A stretch of 50,464 nt of DNA from Gammaproteobacteria bacterium (GTDB taxonomy: Bacteria > Pseudomonadota > Gammaproteobacteria > Steroidobacterales > XN24), in the NCBI GenBank assembly GCA_029287575.1, contig JARFQW010000074.1, forward strand, positions 1 through 50,464. Direction: 5' to 3'. The notes below the pieces were generated by a model. The model saw only the letters and a program-made list of their open reading frames with translations, made no database searches and was not told where the DNA came from. Position numbers and translations under genes: made by a program. How positions within the stretch are numbered: the first letter of the stretch is position 1; each line of letters starts with the position of its first letter. Below, piece by piece: positions 41,967-50,464 of the stretch.

Positions 41967-42045
41967 AATCCACGGCTGGCAAGCTCGCGTCCGTTCTCCG
42001 GGAGAGGGCCCCGGAACCCGGCCCTCGGGAACGCCTCGACGAGCA

Positions 42046-42074
42046 TTGACAATGCCGGCACCGGACTAAATAAT
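42046..42074 (+). promoter_or_regulatory. sigma70 promoter of rpsT
   Basis: A consensus TTGACA (42046-42051), a 17-base spacer and AATAAT (42069-42074, five of six) form a strong promoter. Transcription would start near 42081, giving a leader of about 75 bases before the TTG start, with a GC-rich discriminator. Confidence 0.78.
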
Positions 42075-42155
42075 AAGCGGCTTCGTGGCCTGTTCGGACC
42101 CTGTCCACCGGCGAACCCGGCCAGACGGCCTTAATGTTTTCGGAGTTTCAGAACC

Positions 42156-42416
42156 TTGGCGAATATCAAGTCAGCGGCAAAGCGCGCCCGCCAGTCGGAG
42201 CAGCGCCGCCAGCACAACGTGGCCCTGCGCTCGAAGATGCGCACCTTCGTCAAGAAGGTGTTGACCGCCGTCGAAGGCGGCGACAAGGAAAAGGCCAGGG
42301 CCGCCTACGACGAAGCCGTTCCGGTGATCGATTCGGTTGCGGACAAGGGCCTGATCCACAAGAACAAGGCCGCCCGCCACAAGAGCCGCCTGAACAACAA
42401 GGTCCGGGCGCTCTAA
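42156..42416 (+). CDS. rpsT: ribosomal protein bS20 (TTG start)
   Basis: An 86-residue basic protein, [18 protein letters not shown]..., with the bS20 pattern through [13 protein letters not shown]. The start is TTG 42156, with CGGAG ten bases before it. E. coli rpsT also starts at UUG, linked to its self-control of translation, so the unusual start seems kept. bS20 binds 16S rRNA early in 30S assembly. It is divergent from the his operon regulator and has its own promoter and terminator. Confidence 0.97.
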   Translation: MANIKSAAKRARQSEQRRQHNVALRSKMRTFVKKVLTAVEGGDKEKARAAYDEAVPVIDSVADKGLIHKNKAARHKSRLNNKVRAL

Positions 42417-42482
42417 ACCAGGGCTCACCGGGCAGCGACTGTCGCGGCGCGACGGACGCCACCACCGAATGCAATGACCTCG

Positions 42483-42511
42483 AGCCGGTCCTTCGTGGCC
42501 GGCTTTTTTTT
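42483..42511 (+). terminator. intrinsic terminator of rpsT
   Basis: AGCCGG (42483-42488) pairs with CCGGCT (42499-42504), with further inner pairing around a CTTCGT loop. A run of eight T follows (42504-42511). It lies 66 bases after the rpsT stop and 59 bases before the end of the convergent obgE. Confidence 0.88.
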
Positions 42512-42569
42512 CGCCTGCACGTTGCCGCCGGATTCGGGCCCGCCGGCCCGTGATCCGGGAACCCAGGGC

Positions 42570-43769
<1,200 letters not shown>

Positions 43770-43783
43770 CTAGCGCGGAAACG

Positions 43784-43811
43784 AAAAAGGCCCCGGACAT
43801 CGCCGGGGCCT
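43784..43811 (-). terminator. terminator between rpmA and obgE
   Basis: On the minus strand GGCCCCGG (43810-43803), loop CGATGT, CCGGGGCC (43796-43789) is followed by a T-run (43788-43784). It ends most rplU-rpmA transcripts; obgE, about 100 bases further, then needs read-through or its own promoter. Confidence 0.85.
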
Positions 43812-43849
43812 CCTTACCGTTCGGGTTCCCGGGGAACCTGTCCGATCGG

Positions 43850-44107
43850 TCAGTCGGAAACGACGGTCACGAACTTGCGGCCCTTGTCGCCGCGGGTCTC
43901 GAAGCGCACCTTGCCGTCCGCCTTGGCGAACAGGGTGTGGTCGCGGCCGACACCCACGTTCACGCCGGCGTGGAAACGGGTGCCCCGCTGGCGAACGAGA
44001 ATGCTGCCGGCGCGAACGGCTTCGCCGCCGAAACGCTTCACGCCAAGCCGTTTGGACTCGGAATCGCGGCCGTTACGAGTACTGCCGCCTGCCTTTTTAT
44101 GTGCCAT
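43850..44107 (-). CDS. rpmA: ribosomal protein bL27
   Basis: An 85-residue protein, [22 protein letters not shown]..., the full bL27 pattern including [15 protein letters not shown] and the FVTV C-terminus. Its N-terminus reaches the peptidyl transferase centre of the 50S subunit. AGGAAGG seven bases before the ATG supports the start. It is 27 bases after rplU. Confidence 0.98.
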   Translation of the reverse strand: MAHKKAGGSTRNGRDSESKRLGVKRFGGEAVRAGSILVRQRGTRFHAGVNVGVGRDHTLFAKADGKVRFETRGDKGRKFVTVVSD

Positions 44108-44134
44108 CGCTGAGCCTTCCTCTTCGCTCCGCCC

Positions 44135-44449
44135 TTATCCGGCGGAGATATCCGTGATTCTGACCTGGGTGAACTGCTGCCGGTGGCCCTTCGTGCGCCG
44201 GTAATTCTTGCGCCGGTTGAACTTGACCACCTCCACTTTCGGGGCCTTGCCCTGGGATTCGACGGTGGCCTTGACCTTGCCGCCCTCGACCAGCGGCGTG
44301 CCGATGGTGACGTTTTCGCCTTCGCCGACCAGGAGGACCTGATCGAATTCCACGGCGTCGCCTTCGGCCGCGTCGAGCCGTTCCACCTTCAGTGTGGCGC
44401 CCTCGGCGACGCGATACTGCTTCCCGCCTGTCTTGATAACCGCGTACAT
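44135..44449 (-). CDS. rplU: ribosomal protein bL21
   Basis: A 104-residue protein, [17 protein letters not shown]..., with the C-terminal signature [16 protein letters not shown] and FTQVRI. It binds 23S rRNA in the 50S subunit. ATG 44449 is used because it gives the family start and AGAGCAGG lies upstream; an in-frame GTG 15 bases earlier would precede that site. It is the first gene of the rplU-rpmA unit. Confidence 0.98.
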   Translation of the reverse strand: MYAVIKTGGKQYRVAEGATLKVERLDAAEGDAVEFDQVLLVGEGENVTIGTPLVEGGKVKATVESQGKAPKVEVVKFNRRKNYRRTKGHRQQFTQVRITDISAG

Positions 44450-44493
44450 GAACCTGCTCTCCACTCTGACGTGGGGTCGAAACCAAGCCGCGC

Positions 44494-44522
44494 ATTGTAT
44501 CCACGGGCCCCGCGGGGGTCAA
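44494..44522 (-). promoter_or_regulatory. sigma70 promoter of rplU-rpmA
   Basis: On the minus strand TTGACC (44522-44517), a 17-base spacer and TACAAT (44499-44494) give a strong promoter, with transcription starting about 38 bases before the rplU ATG. The divergent ispB start is about 115 bases away on the other side. Confidence 0.75.
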
Positions 44523-44638
44523 ACCCTGAGGAATGATTTATGAAACGGAGCCCGGCACCGTTTGGCGCTACAATCGTATCTCACGATCCGGCGCCGCGGG
44601 CGCCGTCCCGCGGCGGAAGGAGGCCGCCGAACCCTCTG

Positions 44639-45640
44639 ATGGAAGAAAGAATTTCCGCCCTGACCAGCCCATTGTCCCTCGCCGACGTACGTCGTCTTGT
44701 CGAGGCCGATCTGGAGTCCCTGGACGAGACGATCCGGGCCCGCCTGCACAGCGATGTCCTCCTGGTCAGCCAGGTGGCGGACTACATTGTCAACTCCGGC
44801 GGCAAGCGGCTCAGGCCGCTGCTGGTGCTCCTCGTGGCCCGGGCCTGCGGCTATTCCGGCAGCGGACATGTCGAGGCGGCCGCCATTATCGAGTTCATCC
44901 ATACCGCGACGCTGTTGCATGACGACGTGGTGGACGGGTCGGATCTGCGCCGCGGCCAGGACACCGCCAACGCGATGTTCGGCAACTCCGCCAGTGTCCT
45001 GGTGGGAGACTTCCTGTATTCCAGAGCCTTCCAGATGATGGTGAGCCTCGAGCGCATGGGCATCATGGCGGCGCTAGCGGACGCGACGAATCGCATCGCC
45101 GAGGGCGAGGTGATGCAGCTGATGAATATCCACGACCCGGAAACCAGCGAGGCCCGGTATATGGAAATCATCGAGTGCAAGACCTCGAAGCTCTTCGAGG
45201 CCGGCGCCGTCGTGGCCGGACTGCTGGCTGACCAGACCCCGGACGTGCTGGAAGCCCTCGCCACCTACGGCATGAAACTCGGCAACGCGTTTCAGCTTAC
45301 CGACGATGCACTGGACTATCAGTCCAGCGCCGAGGAAATGGGCAAGAATGCCGGCGACGATCTCGCCGAAGGCAAGCCCACGCTGCCCCTGATTCATGCG
45401 CTGCGCAAGGGCAGCGACGAGGAACGCGTGGTGATTCGGGAGGCGATCGAAAACGGCGGCGCCGAGCAGATGCCCGTCATCCTGAAAGCTATTGAATCCA
45501 CCGAGGCGCTCCACTACACTGCGCGGCTCGCGAAATCGGAGGCGAATGCTGCCATCTCCGCCCTCGGCATCCTGCCGGAGTCCCCGTACCGGGACGGTCT
45601 GGCGGCGATAGCGGATATTGCCATCAGCCGGTCGTATTGA
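44639..45640 (+). CDS. ispB: IspB, octaprenyl diphosphate synthase type
   Basis: A 333-residue trans-polyprenyl diphosphate synthase making the long ubiquinone side chain. The aspartate motifs are DDVVD (95-99) and DDALD (222-226), each with its flanks (HTATLLHDDVVDGSDLRRG; NAFQLTDDALDY). GGKRLRPLL (54-62) binds isopentenyl diphosphate. The small residues before the first motif fit a long product, but chain length is not fixed from sequence. The ATG at 44639 is chosen by family start; AAGGAGG lies 15 bases upstream, rather far. The frame stays open upstream to 44540. TACAAT at 44569-44574 may be its -10. It is divergent from rplU, the usual arrangement. Confidence 0.95.
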   Translation: MEERISALTSPLSLADVRRLVEADLESLDETIRARLHSDVLLVSQVADYIVNSGGKRLRPLLVLLVARACGYSGSGHVEAAAIIEFIHTATLLHDDVVDGSDLRRGQDTANAMFGNSASVLVGDFLYSRAFQMMVSLERMGIMAALADATNRIAEGEVMQLMNIHDPETSEARYMEIIECKTSKLFEAGAVVAGLLADQTPDVLEALATYGMKLGNAFQLTDDALDYQSSAEEMGKNAGDDLAEGKPTLPLIHALRKGSDEERVVIREAIENGGAEQMPVILKAIESTEALHYTARLAKSEANAAISALGILPESPYRDGLAAIADIAISRSY

Positions 45641-45667
45641 CCGACAGCACCTCCCGGATCGCGGCGT

Positions 45668-45744
45668 CGGAGTATAGCTCAGCCTGGTAGAGCACTACGT
45701 TCGGGACGTAGGGGTCGCAGGTTCAAATCCTGCTACTCCGACCA
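45668..45744 (+). tRNA. tRNA-Pro(CGG)
   Basis: A complete 77-nt tRNA. The acceptor CGGAGTA pairs with TACTCCG. The D-arm is AGCTCAGCCTGGTAGAGC, the anticodon stem CTACG/CGTAG has loop TTCGGGA with anticodon CGG, and the T-arm contains GGTTCAAATCC. The CCA end (45742-45744) is encoded. It reads proline CCG codons. Confidence 0.97.
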
Positions 45745-45773
45745 ACATGACAGCCGCCGCGAGCGGCGGAACT

Positions 45774-45797
45774 AGGCCGGCGAAAGCCGGCTTTTTT
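45774..45797 (+). terminator. intrinsic terminator after tRNA-Pro
   Basis: GCCGGC (45776-45781), loop GAAA, GCCGGC (45786-45791), then six T (45792-45797). A GNRA-type tetraloop hairpin, 30 bases after the tRNA. Confidence 0.9.
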
Positions 45798-45888
45798 CTT
45801 CCAGTCACCCGAAACCCCGAACTGCACCCGATGACATCCGTCTGAAACCTTGTAGGCTCAGCCTTCGCCCGGGAGCAGGAGCGCCTTG

Positions 45889-46329
45889 ATGTCGGGACAG
45901 AACCTGGAACAGTGCAATTCAGCGCGCCCGGCGGCGGAGTCCGCCGTGTGTCCGTTCTGCGAGGAAATCGCTCATCGGATCATTCTGGAGAACGATCGGG
46001 CGGTCGCCATCCGGGATGCCTTTCCCGCCTCCGAGCTGCACACCCTGATCATTCCGAAACGGCATGCCGTGACGGCCCTGGACCTCACCCCGGCCGAAGC
46101 CGCTGCATGCCATGATCTGATCCGCAGGGCGTGCGCTGAAATCCGCCGCCTCGACGGATCGGTTTCCGGATTCAATATCGGCGCCAACGCCGGTCGGGAC
46201 GCCGGGCAGAGCGTTTTTCACTGCCACTATCACATCATTCCCCGGCGCCCGCGAGACTCCGGCGACGATCTGGGCGGCATTCGCCATGCCATGCCGGGGC
46301 GGCGAATCTATCCCGGCGACTACCTCTAG
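45889..46329 (+). CDS. HIT-family nucleotide hydrolase/transferase
   Basis: A 146-residue histidine-triad protein. CPFCEEIAHRIILEND (21-36) starts the fold, PASELHTLIIPKRHA follows, and the catalytic triad HCHYH gives His111, His113 and His115. The order fits the HinT/FHIT-like group that cleaves nucleotide phosphoramidates or dinucleoside polyphosphates. The substrate is not known. The ATG 45889 lies seven bases after AGGAG; the TTG directly before it is not needed. It stands alone between tRNA-Pro and the cyd operon. Confidence 0.92.
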   Translation: MSGQNLEQCNSARPAAESAVCPFCEEIAHRIILENDRAVAIRDAFPASELHTLIIPKRHAVTALDLTPAEAAACHDLIRRACAEIRRLDGSVSGFNIGANAGRDAGQSVFHCHYHIIPRRPRDSGDDLGGIRHAMPGRRIYPGDYL

Positions 46330-46448
46330 AATACCTGCGCCTGGCCGCTGGCGAGGCCCGGCTCCGGGAGGCATAGCGGCGATCTCAGCTCCGCCGGATC
46401 ACCGGGTGCGCGGATCGTTTCCGAAGTCGGGCAGCGCGCCCGGCGGCC

Positions 46449-46604
46449 CTACGCGGCAATGCCCACGAGCCGCATGACCCACTTCAGCCCGTAGGCGAAC
46501 GCCAGCCACGCCAGCAGGCTGCCGGTCCAGATAACCACAAACCAGCCCGCGCGGCGCCAGCCGCGTGGACCGGAATCGGTGGCTTCAGTGGTGATATCCG
46601 GCAT
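46449..46604 (-). CDS. small DUF2474-type membrane subunit of the CIO oxidase
   Basis: A 51-residue protein: a polar N-terminus MPDITTEATDSGPRGW, basic WRRAGWF, then one membrane helix, FVVIWTGSLLAWLAFAYGL, and a short tail KWVMRLVGIAA. The size, the RxxxFVxIWxxS pattern and the place after cydB match the DUF2474 single-helix proteins of CIO-type cytochrome bd operons, counterparts of CydX. The ATG at 46604 lies inside cydB (20-base overlap), with AAGGTGG six bases upstream. It is probably a stabilising third subunit of the oxidase. Confidence 0.78.
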   Translation of the reverse strand: MPDITTEATDSGPRGWRRAGWFVVIWTGSLLAWLAFAYGLKWVMRLVGIAA

Positions 46605-47616
46605 CGGCCGCCACCTTGCCGCGGAAAACCCAGTACACGTAGCCGGTATAGGCCAGAATGATCGGCAGCATCACCAGGGCCCCCACCAGCAGCAGACCCT
46701 GGGAATTGGGCGCCGCCGCCGCCTGGGTGAATGTCAGGTCATAGGGCACCAGGTAGGGATATATGCCCACCAGCAGGCCGATGAATCCCAGCAGGAACAG
46801 GACCATGGCCCAGATGTGCGGTGAGTAGGTCGCCCCGCCTCTGAGTCCACGAACGATCTGGACGAAGGAAATCCCCACCAGCACCGGGATCGGCGTAAGC
46901 GGCAGGAGTTTCGACCAGTCAACTTCCGGGTAGCGCAGGCCCCACTGGTCTGCGGCCGCCGCATCCAGGGCGGGCACCCAGAAACTCACAATCGCCATCA
47001 TCAGAAGGACGACGCCCGCGGCCATCACGCCAACCCGCCGGGACCAGGCCAGCAGATCCCCTTCACTCTTGATGACGAGCCACGTACTGCCCAGCAGCAC
47101 GTAGCCCCAGACGAGGGAGCAGCCCACAACAAAACTGAACGGTGTCAGCCAGTCGAACATACCGCCGGCGAAACGGCCGTCTTCCAGCGTAATCCCCTGC
47201 ACGATGGCACCGAGCACGAGTCCCTGGGAAAACGTCGCGATCACCGACCCCCAGTGGAACGCCTGATCCCATATCTTGCGTCCGTAGGGGGAAGCCTTGA
47301 AGCGGAACTCAAAGGCCACGCCGCGGAAAATGAGCGCCGTGAGCATGAAGCCGATGGGCATGTAAACCGCCGGCATCAGGGCCGCATAGGCCTTCGGGAA
47401 GGCGGCAAACAGGCCGCCGCCGCCAAGAACCAGCCAGGTCTCGTTGCCGTCCCAGACCGGCGCCACCGAATTCATCATGACGTCACGATCCAGGTCGGTG
47501 GGCGCGAACGGGAAAAGGATCCCCAGACCCAGGTCGAAGCCGTCGAGAATGAGGTACATGAAGACCGCGACAGCCAGGAGTCCGGCCCAGATGAATGGCA
47601 GATTCAGTCCGTCCAT
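46585..47616 (-). CDS. cydB: cytochrome bd (CIO-type) oxidase subunit II
   Basis: A 343-residue membrane protein with about eight helices. LPFIWAGLLAVAVFMYLILDGFDLGLGILFPF at the N-terminus and NSVAPVWDGNETWLVLGGGGLFAAFPKAYA are hallmark CydB motifs. GVAFEFRFK follows. With CydA it forms a quinol oxidase that reduces oxygen to water without pumping protons. AAGGAG six bases before the ATG supports the start. It lies 15 bases after cydA. Confidence 0.96.
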   Translation of the reverse strand: MDGLNLPFIWAGLLAVAVFMYLILDGFDLGLGILFPFAPTDLDRDVMMNSVAPVWDGNETWLVLGGGGLFAAFPKAYAALMPAVYMPIGFMLTALIFRGVAFEFRFKASPYGRKIWDQAFHWGSVIATFSQGLVLGAIVQGITLEDGRFAGGMFDWLTPFSFVVGCSLVWGYVLLGSTWLVIKSEGDLLAWSRRVGVMAAGVVLLMMAIVSFWVPALDAAAADQWGLRYPEVDWSKLLPLTPIPVLVGISFVQIVRGLRGGATYSPHIWAMVLFLLGFIGLLVGIYPYLVPYDLTFTQAAAAPNSQGLLLVGALVMLPIILAYTGYVYWVFRGKVAADAGYHH

Positions 47617-47631
47617 GTCGATCTCCTTGTC

Positions 47632-49032
47632 TCAGGCCCCGGCCGGATCGTCACGACCCAGGGCGAGCGGCACGCCGAGCGGGGGTTCACCCTCGGGCAC
47701 GCTTTCGGGCTCGATACCGCGGTCGGGTCCCTTGCGCACCAGTTTCAGAATGTAGTGCAGACCCGCACCGAAGACGATGGAGTACGCGAACACAAATACG
47801 ATCAGGGACGTGCCCACCGCCGAGGCCGAGACCGGCGAAACCGATTCCGCGGTCGTCAGCACGCCATAGATGGTCCACGGCTGACGGCCCACTTCCGCGG
47901 TGATCCAGCCGGTCAGGATCGCCACGAAGCCCGCCGGTGAAGCGAACATGCACAGGCGCAGAAACCAGCGCTGCCGCTCCAGGGTGCCCCGCCACATGGA
48001 CCACGCGCCATAGAGGCCGATGAACAGCATGATCATGCCCAGACCGACCATGATCCGGAAACTCCAGAACACGATTGCCACGGGCGGCCGCTCCTCGGCG
48101 GGCCATTCCTTCAAACCCCGGATCTTGCCGTCGAAAGATCCGGTCACGATCAGGCTGCCGACCTTCGGAATGCTCCAGGCATAGTCGTTGGACTCGGTTT
48201 CTTCGTTGGGCATGCCGACCAGCACGAGCGGCGCGTTGTTTTCGTAGGTTTCCCAGTGGCCTTCCATGGCCGCCAGTTTGATCGGCTGGTGCTCGTAGAC
48301 GTTGGCGCCGTGCTCGTGGCCGGCAATGATCTGCAGCGGCACGACAATGGCCAGAAAACCGACCGCCATGTGCATCATGACCCGCGCCGGTTCGACCCGC
48401 GTGCCCTTGAGCAGGTGGTAGCCGGCGACGGCGGCCACGACCGTGCCGGTGGTCACGTAGGCCGCCAGCACCATGTGGACGAAGCGGTAGGGAAACGACG
48501 GGTTGAAGATCGCCTCGATCCAGTCCGTCGCATAAATGATCCCGTCGCGGATTTCGTAGCCCGCGGGGGTCTGCATCCAGCTGTTGGCGGCGAGGATCCA
48601 GAAGGCGGAAAACAGGGTGCCGACGGCGACGATGCAGGTGGAAGCAAAGTGGAGCCTGGGGCCGACCTTTTTCCAGCCGAACAGCATGATGCCGAGAAAT
48701 GACGCTTCCAGGAAAAAGGCGGTCAGCACTTCGTATCCGAGCAGCGGACCGAGCACGTTACCCGCCTTCTCGGAGAACACGCTCCAGTTGGTTCCGAACT
48801 GGTAGCTCATGACCAGCCCCGAGACCACGCCCATCCCGAAAGACACGGCAAAGATCTTTACCCAGTAACGGTACAGGCGCAGATAGACATCTCGCCCGGT
48901 CTTCAGCCACAGGCCCTCGAGCATGGCCAGGTAGCTGGCCAGGCCAATGGTGAACGCCGGAAAAATGATGTGAAAGGAAACCGTGAACGCGAACTGGAGT
49001 CGCGCAAGGAGAACCATGTCCATGTCGGCCAC
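47632..49032 (-). CDS. cydA: cytochrome bd (CIO-type) oxidase subunit I
   Basis: A 466-residue haem-binding subunit. LLARLQFAFTVSFHIIFPAFTIGLA carries the axial His21 for haem. GTNWSVFSEKAGNVLGPLLGYEVLTAFFLEASFLG contains the conserved glutamates of the proton path. The quinol (Q) loop is short, and the total length is below that of E. coli CydA (522), as in the cyanide-insensitive CIO group. The GTG at 49032 is used because AGGGGGG lies seven bases upstream; ATG 49023 or 49017 would be poorly spaced. Upstream lie a promoter and an inverted repeat. The operon is cydA-cydB-small subunit. Confidence 0.95.
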   Translation of the reverse strand: MADMDMVLLARLQFAFTVSFHIIFPAFTIGLASYLAMLEGLWLKTGRDVYLRLYRYWVKIFAVSFGMGVVSGLVMSYQFGTNWSVFSEKAGNVLGPLLGYEVLTAFFLEASFLGIMLFGWKKVGPRLHFASTCIVAVGTLFSAFWILAANSWMQTPAGYEIRDGIIYATDWIEAIFNPSFPYRFVHMVLAAYVTTGTVVAAVAGYHLLKGTRVEPARVMMHMAVGFLAIVVPLQIIAGHEHGANVYEHQPIKLAAMEGHWETYENNAPLVLVGMPNEETESNDYAWSIPKVGSLIVTGSFDGKIRGLKEWPAEERPPVAIVFWSFRIMVGLGMIMLFIGLYGAWSMWRGTLERQRWFLRLCMFASPAGFVAILTGWITAEVGRQPWTIYGVLTTAESVSPVSASAVGTSLIVFVFAYSIVFGAGLHYILKLVRKGPDRGIEPESVPEGEPPLGVPLALGRDDPAGA

Positions 49033-49128
49033 GCGCGGACCCCCCTGTGACGTTCCGCTGATTCGGTGCTGCTGTCCCCGGAGGTTTCGCCCCTGCGAGG
49101 GCGGCAGATTCCGGGACCGCTGGCTCAA

Positions 49129-49156
49129 CTATTAGATAAGGCTAATATTGAGGCAA
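49129..49156 (-). promoter_or_regulatory. putative cyd promoter overlapping an inverted repeat
   Basis: On the minus strand TTGCCT (49156-49151), 16 bases, TAATAG (49134-49129). The spacer and -10 overlap the inverted repeat TATTAG-N6-CTAATA (49130-49147), an AT-rich island in a GC-rich gap. A repressor bound there would block the promoter. The gap to cydA is about 97 bases. The rightward AbgT gene has TATACT at 49197-49202 as a -10 candidate. Confidence 0.45.
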
Positions 49157-49229
49157 GGATCGTGGCGGCACCATCGGCGCCGCCTTCCCGCATGGGTATA
49201 CTCCGCTAACACCGGGTGCGGGAGCAACC

Positions 49230-50396
49230 ATGACGAGCGCTGACGACAACTTCCCGACCACCGGGACCTCAACTCGCCTCAACCGGATCCTCGACTGGAT
49301 CGAGCGCGCGGGAAACCGCCTGCCGGATCCGGCGATCCTGTTTTTTGTCTTCCTGCTGCTGACCTGGGGTCTCTCGGCCCTGCTTTCGGGGGTCGAGTTC
49401 TCCGCCATCGATCCACGCACCGGCGAGCCCATCGTCGTCCGCAATCTGCTGGCCGGCCAGGAGCTCACGGGGTTCCTCGCGAATATGGTCCAGACCTTCG
49501 TGAGCTTCCCGCCGCTGGGTGTCGTCCTCGTCGCCATGCTCGGCATCGGCGTCGCCGAACACACCGGCTTTATCAATGCCGGCCTGCGGTCGCTGCTGTC
49601 GATGACCAGCCGCCACCTGATCACGCCCATGGTGATCCTCGTCGGAATCGTGAGTCACTCCGCCGTGGACGCCGGGTATGTGCTGGTGATCCCGATTGGC
49701 GGCGTGATCTTCTACGCCGCGGGGCGCCACCCTCTCGCCGGCATCGCCGCGGCGTTCGCCGGGGTATCCGGCGGCTTTTCCGCAAATTTCGTGCCGTCGG
49801 CGCTGGATCCGATGCTGTCGGGGCTGACGGCCGCGGGAGGCCAGGTGCTGGATCCCGACCTCATGGTCAATCCCCTGAATAACTACTTCTTCACTACAGC
49901 CTCATCCGTGCTGATCGTCGCGATCGGCTGGTTTCTCACCGACCGGATCGTGGAACCGAGACTGAAGCGCTCCGCACCGATCGACGGCGACACCGACGAT
50001 CTGCCGGCGCTGGATGAATTGACCGCCGCCGAACGGCGCGCCCTGCGCATGGCCTTGGTCGCGATGTTCGCCGGCATGGTGCTTTTGGTGGTCACCGCCC
50101 TGCCGGGCAATTCACCCTGGCGCGACGACGCCGGCGGCCTGGCGGGCCTGGGCTCGCCGCTGATGCGGTCGATCGTGCCTCTGATATTTCTGCTGTTCCT
50201 GGTCCCGGGCACCGTCTATGGCTATGCGGCGGGAACGGTCAAGACCCACCGGGACATCATCGCCGGCATGAGCAAAGCCATGAGCGGGATGGGCTACTAC
50301 CTCGTCATGGCGTTTTTCGCCGCCCAGTTCATTCACGCCTTCGGCCAGTCCAATCTCGGCGCGCTGATCGCGATCGAGGGCGCCAATACGTTGAAG
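49230..50396 (+). CDS. AbgT-family transporter, 3' end missing
   Basis: 389 residues of a membrane transporter of the AbgT family, whose members include the E. coli p-aminobenzoyl-glutamate importer and MtrF-type sulfonamide exporters. LDWIERAGNRLPDPAILFFVFLLL near the start, GVGVAEHTGFINAG-type segment, LVGIVSHSAVDAGYVLVIPIGG and GGFSANFVPSALDPMLSGLT are typical. Members are about 510 residues, so about 120 are lost. The true sequence ends at 50396; the residues that the frame would add after ANTLK come from adapter and are not part of the protein. GGGAG five bases before the ATG supports the start. The substrate is not known. Confidence 0.92.
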
Positions 50397-50464
50397 CTGT
50401 CTCTTATACACATCTCCGAGCCCACGAGACCAACGACCTAATCTCGTATGCCGGCGTCTGCTTG
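50397..50464 (+). other. Illumina Nextera adapter read-through, not genomic
   Basis: CTGTCTCTTATACACATCT (50397-50415) is the Nextera transposase mosaic end. CCGAGCCCACGAGAC (50416-50430) continues the read-through adapter, CAACGACCTA (50431-50440) fits a 10-base i7 index, and ATCTCGTATGCCGGCGTCTG plus CTTG (50441-50464) is the P7 end with two T-to-G differences from the standard. These 68 bases must be trimmed. Confidence 0.98.

Noticed and set aside
44539-44574. Promoter for ispB from TACAAT at 44569
   Set aside because: No -35 at acceptable spacing was found; kept only as a remark in the gene entry.

Overview
This is one end of a draft contig from a GC-rich gammaproteobacterium. The lineage reading rests on gene order: thiO, fimT, fimU-pilV-pilW-pilX-pilY1-pilE, ispH, lspA, ileS, ribF, murJ, rpsT, obgE, rpmA, rplU, ispB follows the order I remember from Pseudomonas aeruginosa PA4548-PA4569. 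A CIO-type cytochrome bd, a bifunctional HisB and a fused HisIE fit the same group. The species cannot be named from the window. The first bases cut a tRNA-Thr, and the last 68 bases are Illumina Nextera adapter, not genomic DNA.

Layout. 1-5.5 kb: partial tRNA-Thr, a small exported protein, an orphan HicA-like protein, then a penicillin-amidase-family hydrolase followed by a Tat-exported sarcosine-oxidase-type flavoenzyme. 5.5-9.7 kb: a membrane class III nucleotide cyclase, divergent from a membrane FlgO/TolB-TPR protein. 9.8-12.4 kb: a frameshifted DsrE-like gene, a peroxiredoxin, an Irr-like Fur-family regulator and a small lipoprotein. 12.6-16.5 kb: two tandem paralogous secreted proteins with GlyGly-CTERM-type tails, preceded by a perfect CRP-type site. 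16.5-26.1 kb: thiO, a small membrane protein, and the type IV pilus minor pilin and PilY1 genes. 26.1-34.3 kb: ispH, lspA, ileS, ribF, murJ, with an opposite-strand epimerase. 34.4-41.9 kb: a compact histidine operon read right to left (TrpR-like regulator, hisG, D, C, B, H, A, F, IE). 42-46.4 kb: rpsT, obgE, rpmA, rplU, ispB, tRNA-Pro, a HIT protein. 46.4-49 kb: cytochrome bd (cydA, cydB, a 51-residue partner). 49.2-50.4 kb: a truncated AbgT-family transporter.

How it fits together. The pilus operon has a perfect CRP/Vfr-type palindrome and two 11-bp direct repeats, 21 bp apart, that match the AlgR box as I remember it at 8 of 9 bases. A second perfect CRP-type palindrome precedes the tandem surface proteins, and a nucleotide cyclase lies in the same window, so cAMP control of surface structures is a reasonable hypothesis. 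The histidine operon starts with a TrpR-family regulator and has a 9-6-9 bp perfect palindrome upstream, a likely self-contained control circuit. Its hisF appears to start at ATT. Additional points are a pilX-pilY1 interstitial secreted gene of unknown function, a hairpin that would cover the fimT ribosome binding site, and the cyd promoter overlapping an inverted repeat.
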